This document shows positions 1 to 8,350 of a stretch of DNA of 64,000 bases, in pieces. A program made the position numbers and the translations under genes. The notes beneath the pieces were generated by a model. The model made no database searches, was not told the origin of the DNA, and saw only the letters and a program-made list of their open reading frames with translations. Position 1 is the first letter of the stretch. Every line of letters begins with the position of its first letter. Source of the DNA: Vibrio gallaecicus (GTDB lineage Bacteria; Pseudomonadota; Gammaproteobacteria; Enterobacterales; Vibrionaceae); contig NZ_AP025491.1 in the NCBI RefSeq assembly GCF_024347495.1, positions 620,001 through 684,000 of the forward strand, in the 5' to 3' direction.

Positions 1-687
1 TAGCAAGTTATTTTTCATTGTCATGGTGAGAATGGCGAAGTCACCAATGATGTAACAAATTAGAGGCAATAGAGCGTGTGAAAATAGGTCTCGAACTTGT
101 TGAATGAATGACATTTCATCAAAATCATCACTGATGAATTCACCCATAGGAAACCAGCCTAAATGAAAGGCAAAGAAAGAGATGAGAAATACACCGACCA
201 CATAGTTAGGCAGGGCGTAGCCAATAAAAACCATGACTGAGCTGACGTTGTCAAACTTAGAACCATGCTTTATGGCTTTCAAAATGCCTAGAGGAATAGA
301 CACGAGATAACTGATAATAAAAGTCCAGAAGCCAAAGAACATGGAAACTGGCAACCTCTCTTCTATCATGTCCCACACTGGCTCGTAGTAACGAGTCGAT
401 TCACCAAGGTCAAACTGAACTAATTTAGTTAACCATTCTTGGTAGGCTTCAAAAATTGGTTTATCTAACCCGTAAAACTCATTGAGCTCAGCAATTTGGT
501 CTTCTGATAAAGATTGAGAACCTTGTTGTCCGGCACTGCCGCCATCAATGGATTGGCTTTGCATTTGAGATATCATGCGCTCAACTGGACCGCCAGGGAC
601 AAATCGAGTTAGAGCAAAGACTAATAGAGTCACACCGATGAAAGTCGGGATGATGAGTAGCAGCCTTCGGATAAAGTAGGCAAACAA
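1..687 (-). CDS. yejB: Peptide/microcin-type ABC transporter permease, YejB/OppB family (5' part, runs off window)
   Basis: Inner-membrane permease of a dipeptide/oligopeptide ABC importer. The reading frame is open from a TTG at 685-687 to the window edge (229 codons), so the 3' end is missing. The N-terminus has the family form: a basic YFIRRLLLIIP start, a first membrane helix, then FVPGGPVERM, the usual 'PGGP' turn. A periplasmic stretch follows with ELNEFYGLDKP, then further helices and the SIPLGILKAI segment of the permease fold. The TTG start is chosen because AAGGAG lies six bases upstream and no in-frame ATG precedes it. The closest family I recall is YejB (microcin C / peptide uptake). 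Partner genes would lie left of the window. Substrate is not visible. Confidence 0.8.
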   Translation of the reverse strand, partial: MFAYFIRRLLLIIPTFIGVTLLVFALTRFVPGGPVERMISQMQSQSIDGGSAGQQGSQSLSEDQIAELNEFYGLDKPIFEAYQEWLTKLVQFDLGESTRYYEPVWDMIEERLPVSMFFGFWTFIISYLVSIPLGILKAIKHGSKFDNVSSVMVFIGYALPNYVVGVFLISFFAFHLGWFPMGEFISDDFDEMSFIQQVRDLFSHALLPLICYIIGDFAILTMTMKNNLL

Positions 688-728
688 TTCAAACTCCTTT
701 ATTGAATTCTTATCACACCAAATGAAGG

Positions 729-755
729 AAGACTGGCTCACGAAGAGCCAGTCTT
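729..755 (-). terminator. Hairpin terminator downstream of the metalloprotease gene
   Basis: A perfect 11-bp stem (729-739 with 745-755) with a 5-base loop lies 31 bases past the stop codon of the minus-strand metalloprotease gene. The T-rich tract after it on the minus strand is interrupted, so termination may be incomplete. Confidence 0.65.
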
Positions 756-785
756 AATTAACGCTATTGAGAATAGCTATAGTGC

Positions 786-3700
786 TTATTTACGGTAGTT
801 AGTGCTTGTGAGAACAGGCAGCTGCTCAAGTGCATAACGATATTGGATGTATTCTCTTGAACTCCATAACCAGATTGTTTCTGGGTTAATATCATAGAGT
901 TCAGCTGTATCTGGAGAACGTTGTAGTTCTTCATCAACAATCGTTACGTATTGTTCAGCCCAGTTAAGTAGCGCTGGTAGATACACATCGTCATCTTCAT
1001 TTGCTTGGATAGCTTTCCATGCCGCATGCAAGTTGTCTTTACTGTTACAGCGAGTAGGGTTAGCCGTCACTGTGAAGCACTTGTTAGTACGGTCTTCAGT
1101 GAACTTAGCTGGTGAGAAGAAAGAACCACGGAACAAAGACTCAAAGTAAGGTGTTTCTTTCAATAGCTCTACAGCCGCTGTGTCACGTAGCATAACCAGT
1201 GTGAAGTCATTAACAGTACGAACGCCATTTGCCTTCAAGTTACTCTTCGTTGTGTAGTTAGTGTCGTCTAGCTTCACTAAGTCATCTTGTTTTCCGTTGA
1301 TCAAGAGGGCTTTTTCGGCCATACGTTTTGCTAAACCGTTACGACGAGTAACTACATAGTTTCGAGTTTTCAGGCTGAATGTCACACTGCCATTCTCATC
1401 AACTGATGCGTCTGGGCTAGTCAGTGAAATATCATCAAGTAGATCTTGTGAGCTATCAGCTAGGCCATATTCTTCTGCATCACCAAACGCTACAAAGTTA
1501 TTTAGCAGCGCTGAGAACAAAGGTGTAACCGTATTATCAGATAACTGGAAGAATGCCTTCAGGTTATATAGGTACGGTGGTACATCAATGGCTCTCTTGA
1601 TGTCTGGGCGGTATGCCATAACGGTATTCGCTCTTTCACCATCTTTATCAACAAAGATAGGGTCTGGGAATGAGTCCATGCCGTAGCCAAGGTAACCAAG
1701 GTAAGTTTTGATCTTCTGTGGTGTACCTTGTGTTCCACTTTGTATGCTAGATACATCGAGTAGGGCAATATTCGATTTATCACGAGCGCTAGAGTAATCA
1801 CTACGCTTCACAAGCATTTGTGCTGCTACTAGCTTATCTGCCCAAATACCGAACTGATCAACTGCGGTTGAAGAGTTGTTGTATGGGTTGTTTGCTCGCA
1901 TATTTGCATACGGGCGACCATCACGAGTTTCCGATAGAACTTGGATTCTGTCGCGACTTGAAGCCATGATGTTCACTAGATCTTCGTCAAAACAAGATTC
2001 AGGCAGTGTAGTCTTATCTTGTAAGCTCGGACCGTATGAACTCCACAGGTCTGAAAGTGGAATGAATCGAGTTATTTGACCGTTGCTAGAAGATACGTTG
2101 ATCTCACAAACACGATCGGGTGTGCTCATTACTTTTACAAAGAAATCAGCAGCCATTAAAGAAGCATCAAAGGTATCACATACCATTTTTGCACCTTCAG
2201 GGAGGCCTCTACGAATGTAACCACGAGTACAGTTATCTGTATAGTAGTTGGCTACACTTTTACCGTAGCTGTCTTCTGAGCCACTTAATTTAGATAGTTG
2301 GTAATCAATATCTCCTAAATCGTCAACAACAGAACGGATTTGGTTAAATTCATACCAGCGAGAGTAAGCATAATTTTGCAATTCGTACTCGTAGAATTGT
2401 TCTCTTCCGTCACGTTTGTTTTTAAGGTCATAACTGTCCCAGTATTTTTGAATACGGAACTCCGTTTGTTCTAAAATATTAGAACCTTCATCAAAACGAT
2501 TACACGTCGTTGTGCTTCTTACATTTTCGTCAGTACAGTAATCGAATGTTTTCAATACAGCTGAAGCATCTTTGCTTCTTAATTCTTCTCGGAACTGTTG
2601 TACAGAGCCGAGTAAGTAAGCTTGCTCGTCGTTATTTAGCGTTGCGTCGATATCACTCAAACTGCCGTACTTAGTGACAGTTTCGAGAGTTTCAGCTCCT
2701 GTCTCTTCGTTAACAACGGTAACTTCTGTTGAATACTCAAGTTGGCGACCGTAACCAAAGCGTAAAGCTGCAATATCGTATTTGCCGTAAATTGGCAGTT
2801 CATCAAAAATTGAAGCGCCGTAATCCATAGCTGAACTGTGCGCAGGCACTTTGTCGTAGCCAAATGCGTTGATTTCGTCTTGTTGGTAGAAGTTTTCTTT
2901 ATCGGCAGAACCCATAAAGTTGTGTCGTAAACCAAGGTTATGACCAAGCTCGTGTACTAGTGTTGATTTGTACATGTGCTTAGAAATTTGATTCGTTACG
3001 ATTTCTTGCTGTTCAGCAGAAAGTTTTGTCCACTTCTTAAGTTTTGTGTTCACTTTGTCAGCGTAATCAGCCGCAGCAGGATCAAGGTCTGAGTTATCGA
3101 AGTAACCATCGGCAAGGTAATCAATGCCTTTGATAAGACCTTTAGACTTTGTGCTAACCCACATGAATTCTTCTGAATACATGTTTTGGCTCGCCATTTC
3201 TTCCATTGCTAGATGACGTTTTGCTAAGTTTTTGCTGAAGCTGCCGTCTGGCTGTTGATCCGGTCTTAACCACTGAGTATAGCCATTAGAAAAGTTTGGC
3301 TCGCTTGCTACTGCAATAGGGAGTGAATCAGACATCGCAGTTGTCTGCTGAGCAACTAAGTTGTCTTCAACACCTGCAAAACCAGTGCTGACTGGAGTTG
3401 TCGGCGCAGTAGAATCTTCTGGATCTGGCTGGGCTGGAACAAACTCATCCGGGCGATCAATTTCACCACGGTTATAGTGCATGGTCAGCTGGTTCCACAT
3501 TCTACGTGAAGATGCACGAATAACGCCGGCATATTGGTTTACATGAGCGTGTACAATCTCACCAGTTAGCGGGTTGGTAGCCGATGGACCATAACCCAGT
3601 AGACCACTATCTACAGGATCAGTAATTAGGTTAAATACGTTATAACGAAGGTCACCAGTATGGACGCCAGCTGGCTCAGTTTTGTTCACGATATTGATTG

Positions 3701-4676
3701 TCGGAACACCAGAACCTTGTAAAACGGTATTGATTTCGTTGATGGTTTCAATCGTTGCATCAAGGAATAACTTGCTGTCTTCTTCGAAGTAGCTATCACT
3801 CAAGTAATAGTTAATATCTTCTTTAGGGTTAAATCGGTTAAGAAGGCGGAATTTTTGCCCTTGAAGACCAATTTCACCTGAAGCAGAACGTTCAATTTTT
3901 TCATCGTTGAAGAAGCCATAGCGAGATGAATCACGACCTGGGTATTGAACTGTCTCATAGTCGCTACTTGCCACTGAATCTAGCTTAACCAAAGAATAGA
4001 AAAAGCGAGTTTTAAAAGAAAGGTTTTCTAGGTCATAGCCAAACTTGTAGGCATCATCTGGTTTTGCTGTGAAGGTTCGCTCAACTTCTACATTGATCGT
4101 GCCAGTCTCATGATCGTACTCCCAGTGAGTTAGCTGAGGATCGGCTGTTTCTTCAACATCAGATGATGTGTACCAAGCATCGACACTGTCTACCGCAAGA
4201 GATTGAATATTTGCAAAGTCAGGAGTGAAGTGAGAAGCATTTTTCCAATCTGTATCAGCATCTTCATTCAGCTCTTCTTTGTTGGTACATTCATCGAAGC
4301 TATTTTCTGCACAACGATATTGCTCAAATGTACCTGGAATCTTTAGAACAGGAGCTTGGTTAATTACATCTGTGTAACGCGTATCTTCACCGGTTCGAAT
4401 GGTGTCACGATCCACTTCTTCAGCAAGGATACCGTTAGTTTTATCAAAACGTAGTTTGACTAGTTTTGGTGTACCCTGAAAAAATCCACGTTGGCTGGTG
4501 GCATAACGAGGCGTAGCACCAGTAGAAGGCATATACAGCCAAAGTGCTTCAGTATCTAGAGATTGTGTTGTGATTTGCTCTTGTGCACGAGGAACGGCTT
4601 CATAGCTGCGCTCTTCAGCACCACATCCATAGAGAGCAATGCTCACTACCGATGCAATAGCCAGTTTCTTAAACAT
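786..4676 (-). CDS. Very large lipoprotein metzincin (zinc-dependent metalloprotease)
   Basis: A 1296-residue predicted secreted zinc protease. The N-terminus is a lipoprotein signal: basic residues, a hydrophobic core and the lipobox LYGC with Cys18, so the protein is probably lipid-anchored. The catalytic signature HELGHNLGLRH (residues 575-585) is a complete metzincin HExxHxxGxxH motif with zinc ligands His575, His579, His585 and base Glu576. SAMDY follows, giving the Met-turn at Met617. This resembles the DUF4953/DUF5117 'zinc-dependent metalloprotease' group as I remember it. The gene lies 22 bases behind the barrel-protein gene on the same strand, so the two are probably co-transcribed. 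The substrate is unknown, and the long regions on both sides of the catalytic core were not assigned. Confidence 0.8.
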   Translation of the reverse strand: MFKKLAIASVVSIALYGCGAEERSYEAVPRAQEQITTQSLDTEALWLYMPSTGATPRYATSQRGFFQGTPKLVKLRFDKTNGILAEEVDRDTIRTGEDTRYTDVINQAPVLKIPGTFEQYRCAENSFDECTNKEELNEDADTDWKNASHFTPDFANIQSLAVDSVDAWYTSSDVEETADPQLTHWEYDHETGTINVEVERTFTAKPDDAYKFGYDLENLSFKTRFFYSLVKLDSVASSDYETVQYPGRDSSRYGFFNDEKIERSASGEIGLQGQKFRLLNRFNPKEDINYYLSDSYFEEDSKLFLDATIETINEINTVLQGSGVPTINIVNKTEPAGVHTGDLRYNVFNLITDPVDSGLLGYGPSATNPLTGEIVHAHVNQYAGVIRASSRRMWNQLTMHYNRGEIDRPDEFVPAQPDPEDSTAPTTPVSTGFAGVEDNLVAQQTTAMSDSLPIAVASEPNFSNGYTQWLRPDQQPDGSFSKNLAKRHLAMEEMASQNMYSEEFMWVSTKSKGLIKGIDYLADGYFDNSDLDPAAADYADKVNTKLKKWTKLSAEQQEIVTNQISKHMYKSTLVHELGHNLGLRHNFMGSADKENFYQQDEINAFGYDKVPAHSSAMDYGASIFDELPIYGKYDIAALRFGYGRQLEYSTEVTVVNEETGAETLETVTKYGSLSDIDATLNNDEQAYLLGSVQQFREELRSKDASAVLKTFDYCTDENVRSTTTCNRFDEGSNILEQTEFRIQKYWDSYDLKNKRDGREQFYEYELQNYAYSRWYEFNQIRSVVDDLGDIDYQLSKLSGSEDSYGKSVANYYTDNCTRGYIRRGLPEGAKMVCDTFDASLMAADFFVKVMSTPDRVCEINVSSSNGQITRFIPLSDLWSSYGPSLQDKTTLPESCFDEDLVNIMASSRDRIQVLSETRDGRPYANMRANNPYNNSSTAVDQFGIWADKLVAAQMLVKRSDYSSARDKSNIALLDVSSIQSGTQGTPQKIKTYLGYLGYGMDSFPDPIFVDKDGERANTVMAYRPDIKRAIDVPPYLYNLKAFFQLSDNTVTPLFSALLNNFVAFGDAEEYGLADSSQDLLDDISLTSPDASVDENGSVTFSLKTRNYVVTRRNGLAKRMAEKALLINGKQDDLVKLDDTNYTTKSNLKANGVRTVNDFTLVMLRDTAAVELLKETPYFESLFRGSFFSPAKFTEDRTNKCFTVTANPTRCNSKDNLHAAWKAIQANEDDDVYLPALLNWAEQYVTIVDEELQRSPDTAELYDINPETIWLWSSREYIQYRYALEQLPVLTSTNYRK

Positions 4677-4698
4677 ATTATTTCACCTTGAGATCGGG

Positions 4699-5526
4699 TT
4701 AATAGTTATAATTTAACGTGAGGTAATAGGTCGGGTTTTTTAGATCAAACAGAGTGTTTAACGGGCTTGGACCTCTATCCGGATCATAATAAGTGGCGCT
4801 ATTGGTCATTCCCAAAGCACTACTAAAATTGTCCGTAAATTGGTAGCCAATTTCTGTTGCGTGAGTCAGTTTTGGCGAGTAGCTAGTGCCTCTATAACTC
4901 CAAGAAGTTGAACTAACAAAGTTGATATTGAAGAACCAATCATTTACCGAGTAGTCGATAGCGAAAGCATTGCTTAGGCGGTACTCTTCTAAAGGTAAAC
5001 TTCCAACCGTTGTATATTTATGAAAGTTCTTTCTTAAGCGAACGGCATCGCTTATTTGAAGGCCTTCTAATATATTGTCTAATTCGATGGTGAATTTAAT
5101 ATCACCTCGAATTGCAGTCTGAAGATCTGTTTGTTTAGATAGGTCAGAAACTGGAATAAGAATTCGAGAGCCAACAGCCATAGAAATATAATCGGTTGGT
5201 TCCCATAAGTTTTTCTTAGTTGCAGTTAGCCATATATCATCCCAATAATCACCGCGTAAATCGTCATAGCTGTGATAACCAGAAAAGTTGGCTGTAAAAT
5301 ATACATCTGGATCATAGTTATAAATAATTGACGCGTTAGCAGAAAGGTTTCGATCAGATAAATGGCTACTGTCTTCATAACCATTTCTGCTGTAATCGAG
5401 ACCTAAAGAAAGTTCCCAAGTTTGAAGTTGGCTCTCTTCTATTTCTGTATTTGATATTTCTTCGGCATGAAGGGCGGTTGACATTAAAGCTGACGCAATA
5501 ATGCAACTGAGTGTATTGAGTTTCAT
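4699..5526 (-). CDS. Predicted outer-membrane beta-barrel protein (unknown function)
   Basis: About 275 residues. The start is taken at the ATG of MKLNTLSC (5524-5526), since this gives a normal signal peptide ending STALHA before EEIS and is preceded by AGGGAA; the frame is open 23 codons further upstream, but that extension is hydrophilic and unlike a signal peptide. The mature part alternates short polar and aromatic segments (DVYFTANFSGYHSY, PTYYLTLNYNY) and ends in an aromatic residue, as barrel proteins recognised by the Bam machinery do. I do not recognise a specific family. It is the upstream partner of the lipoprotein metzincin, only 22 bases away, which suggests a joint surface role. 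Confidence 0.6.
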   Translation of the reverse strand: MKLNTLSCIIASALMSTALHAEEISNTEIEESQLQTWELSLGLDYSRNGYEDSSHLSDRNLSANASIIYNYDPDVYFTANFSGYHSYDDLRGDYWDDIWLTATKKNLWEPTDYISMAVGSRILIPVSDLSKQTDLQTAIRGDIKFTIELDNILEGLQISDAVRLRKNFHKYTTVGSLPLEEYRLSNAFAIDYSVNDWFFNINFVSSTSWSYRGTSYSPKLTHATEIGYQFTDNFSSALGMTNSATYYDPDRGPSPLNTLFDLKNPTYYLTLNYNY

Positions 5527-6018
5527 GATGTGCCCATTCCCTGTGTAGATCGTTCCATTCGTTTCCGCTCCATGCGTTACGAACTTTTTTATCACTGCTC
5601 TTAATTGAGGGAATAGATAATAATCGGTCTAGAGAGTCCTTGATAATCCTATTTAGAAAGTACCACCTGATTGATTCATTAGTCTTATATGATGAAACCA
5701 ATTATTTGTCGCGTTATTTACTATGTTTCACCTGGTTCTTATAGGTTGGTGCTTTATGTTGCTTGTTACTATAAAGATAGATTTAACGGTTACCTTTTAT
5801 ATGGATTATGGTTTTTATGAATGATTGGGTGCTGTTTTGTCTCAATCTATTATTAAATTAAGCATCAACACACTTATAAATTGAATTGGTGATATTTTAG
5901 ACACGTATTTACGCATTATTATGGAAGGGAATGTGGACGGCTAACATTAGCGAAAATTAATTTAATAGTTACTTAAGTAATAGTTAATCTTTATTTCTAT
6001 TAATAATTAAGTATTGAT
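5527..6018. other. Non-coding spacer upstream of the barrel-protein gene
   Basis: About 490 AT-rich bases between the barrel-protein start and the hairpin at 6019. It should hold the promoter of the barrel/metalloprotease pair. I see no convincing ORF, RNA gene or known operator in it. Confidence 0.4.
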
Positions 6019-6055
6019 AAAAACAACGATCAATAATAAATTGATCGCTGTTTTT
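6019..6055 (-). terminator. Rho-independent terminator downstream of the PAS chemoreceptor
   Basis: A 15-bp stem with one mismatch (6019-6033 with 6041-6055) and a 7-base loop, with runs of A and T on either side. It lies about 170 bases past the chemoreceptor stop codon and could work on both strands. Confidence 0.65.
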
Positions 6056-6223
6056 ATATGGTATTGCGCTAATTTCAGCAATGATAAAGTTTTGTTAAAT
6101 TGAATCGAGAGGTTAATCTATATTCGTTGGTCATTAGCCTTAATTTATTGTCAACTAAACTCGCACTTAACACACCTTATTCACCATCAATAACCTTATT
6201 TCGCAGCCAATTAACGTAATTGA

Positions 6224-7774
6224 TTAGCTTCTAAATTGATTCATAAGTCTTCGTAATTGCTCGATATCATCAACAAGCTTTCGAGTTCTATCAATGGATA
6301 ATGATGATGTTTCTGATGTAGAAGAGGCAAGAGAACGAATTCGAGTGATATTAGTATTGATTTCTTTTGTCACTGTTGACTGTTGATCAACGGCTGCTGC
6401 TATTTGGTGGCTACTATCAGCGACTTCATCTAGGCGCTTATATATGTCTGTTAACAATTGCCCTGTGCTGTCTGCACGCTGTTTACATTGAACAGACAAC
6501 TCACTTCCTTTCTGCATGGTTTGTACTGCATTATCTGCTGTAGACTGAAGCTGACTAATCATTAAATGAATTTCACTTGCTGAAGAACCCGTTTTAGATG
6601 CTAAGTTTCTTACTTCATCGGCTACTACCGCAAAGCCTCGACCTGCTTCACCTGCACGTGCGGCCTCAATAGCAGCATTTAATGCAAGTAAATTGGTTTG
6701 ATCAGAAATTGCACTGATGACATCCAAAATGCTATCAATCTTTTTGCTATCTTGTGCTAGTTGATAAATCACATTTTTCGATTCTTCTAATTCTAAAGCA
6801 AGTGAATCTACCGCTTGGATGGTTTCGGTGATGCTTTGAAGCCCTTCTTTTGATTTATTACTGGCTTCTGAAGTCAGTGTAGAGGATGAAGTTGCACTGG
6901 TTGAAACTTCATTAATTGAATAGGTTAACTCTTCAATTGCAGTGGCTACTTGTTCGGTTTCTAGGCATTGTTGATCAATGCTTGTATCTATCGTTTGTAT
7001 CGTTGCGAACTCATCTTCAGCAGATTGAAGTATTTTAGATGCAGTATCTTCCGCTCGTGCTGATACAGCACGAAGTTGTGCTGATTTCATCATTAAAGCA
7101 AGTTGGATTTGAGAAAAGTCATCTTGGAAACCAGTGTATGGTCTTTCCATTAACTCATTATCATACGTTTGTTTAGATAAAGTGGAGATATGTCTTAGCC
7201 TAGCAACAAAACGAGTTAAACAGGCTGCGAGTAAAAGATTACAAGCAAAAAATGATGCTAACCCAGTTAATTGGTTTACGAAGATGAATAGGGAAGGGAC
7301 CAAAGTGACATTCAAAATCGTTAGTCCGATGATCAGCTTTAGGTATGAGATGCGTTTAGTTGAGGTTGAGAGATTATTTCTGAGGCGAGAATATAAAGTT
7401 TCCGCTCGATCCACCTGATCCGATGAAGGCTTTGAACGCACCGACTGGAACTCAATAATATTGCCCTGTTCATCTCTTATTGGCGTGACAAAAGCTGAGA
7501 CCCAATAATGTTCATTTTCCTTACATTTGTTTTTAACAAGCCCCATCCAGCTTTTTCCAGCATTTAAATATGACCACATCTGTTTAAAAGCTGATTTAGG
7601 CATATCAGAGTGTCTAACAAGATTATGGGCTTTACCTAGTAGCTCACTCTCTTGATACCCTGCAATAGAACAAAAATCATCATTTGCATAAGTGACATAA
7701 CTGTCGGGGTCAGTAGTAGATATTAAATTGGCAGCTGGAGGGAAATCTTTGTTGGCTGTGTTATCTGTCGTCAT
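6224..7774 (-). CDS. Methyl-accepting chemotaxis protein with N-terminal PAS domain (Aer-like)
   Basis: A 516-residue chemoreceptor. It starts with a cytoplasmic PAS domain (about residues 15-115; [14 protein letters not shown], then [17 protein letters not shown], typical of Aer-type PAS domains). A hydrophobic hairpin of two membrane segments follows (about 143-190) with no sizeable periplasmic domain. The C-terminal half is the signalling coiled coil with the conserved tip [20 protein letters not shown]. This layout suggests sensing of redox state or an internal cofactor rather than an external ligand. The PAS domain resembles FAD-binding Aer, but flavin binding cannot be proven from sequence. 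The gene is monocistronic, with its own terminator downstream. Confidence 0.88.
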   Translation of the reverse strand: MTTDNTANKDFPPAANLISTTDPDSYVTYANDDFCSIAGYQESELLGKAHNLVRHSDMPKSAFKQMWSYLNAGKSWMGLVKNKCKENEHYWVSAFVTPIRDEQGNIIEFQSVRSKPSSDQVDRAETLYSRLRNNLSTSTKRISYLKLIIGLTILNVTLVPSLFIFVNQLTGLASFFACNLLLAACLTRFVARLRHISTLSKQTYDNELMERPYTGFQDDFSQIQLALMMKSAQLRAVSARAEDTASKILQSAEDEFATIQTIDTSIDQQCLETEQVATAIEELTYSINEVSTSATSSSTLTSEASNKSKEGLQSITETIQAVDSLALELEESKNVIYQLAQDSKKIDSILDVISAISDQTNLLALNAAIEAARAGEAGRGFAVVADEVRNLASKTGSSASEIHLMISQLQSTADNAVQTMQKGSELSVQCKQRADSTGQLLTDIYKRLDEVADSSHQIAAAVDQQSTVTKEINTNITRIRSLASSTSETSSLSIDRTRKLVDDIEQLRRLMNQFRS

Positions 7775-8241
7775 CCTAACTTCACTTTTCTTTTAATGGT
7801 TAAAAACGACGCAGAAATATCATACGAGTTCATGTCTCTATATGATTGAAATCAATTTGATTTTTATATTCACGAAATGAATAGGTGCAAAATAAGTTTT
7901 CGTGATCGAAACCTGTCAAATTTTTGGAATCAGCCTCTCAATCTTAACGGGTCGAAATGTTGTTTATGGTCAAAATAATTTGGATGGGTAGGCGAATTAC
8001 GAATTAATCGATATATTTTGACTTATTCTTCTACAAAGTGAGTTTTATCAAGCTGCTTATTAATTTTCGTTAATCTAAATAAAAATCATTGTCATTTGAA
8101 TGTTGTTTATGTAGTCTGTTTTGAAAGATTACAACATTTCTCTTCTAGGCTTTAATCTCATAAAACACCCTTAAACCCCAATATAACTGAGGTTATTCGT
8201 TTGCTTTGCCTCTTTTTTGAACGCTTCTACCTCTTTTGTTC

Positions 8242-8257
8242 TACCCCTTTAGGGTAG
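8242..8257 (+). promoter_or_regulatory. NarL/NarP-like heptamer pair upstream of nirB
   Basis: TACCCCT-TT-AGGGTAG resembles the 7-2-7 inverted heptamer arrangement bound by NarP and NarL; the second half-site is imperfect. Its centre is 28 bases upstream of the FNR-site centre, the same offset as the -69.5 and -41.5 sites of E. coli nirB. It would add nitrate/nitrite control to FNR activation. Confidence 0.55.
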
Positions 8258-8270
8258 TTTGTTTTCGTAA

Positions 8271-8284
8271 TTGATTTACATCAT
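8271..8284 (+). promoter_or_regulatory. FNR box of the nirBDC promoter
   Basis: TTGAT-TTAC-ATCAT matches the FNR consensus TTGATnnnnATCAA at 9 of 10 positions. If it sits at -41.5, transcription starts near 8319 and the -10 element falls on CATTAT at 8307-8312 (4 of 6 matches). That is a class II activated promoter about 32 bases ahead of the nirB start codon. Confidence 0.75.
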
Positions 8285-8350
8285 ATTTTCATTTTCTTTC
8301 ATAATTCATTATTCGCTCAGTTAAGAAATATATAACCTTCAGGAATTCTT

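Noticed and set aside
2657..2947. 96-codon same-strand frame inside the metalloprotease gene
   Set aside because: It lies wholly within the well-supported 1296-residue reading frame that carries the metzincin motif; out-of-frame shadow.
7844..7858. ATTGA/TCAAT palindrome upstream of the PAS chemoreceptor as an FNR site
   Set aside because: The half-sites are too close (two bases) for the TTGAT-n4-ATCAA spacing.
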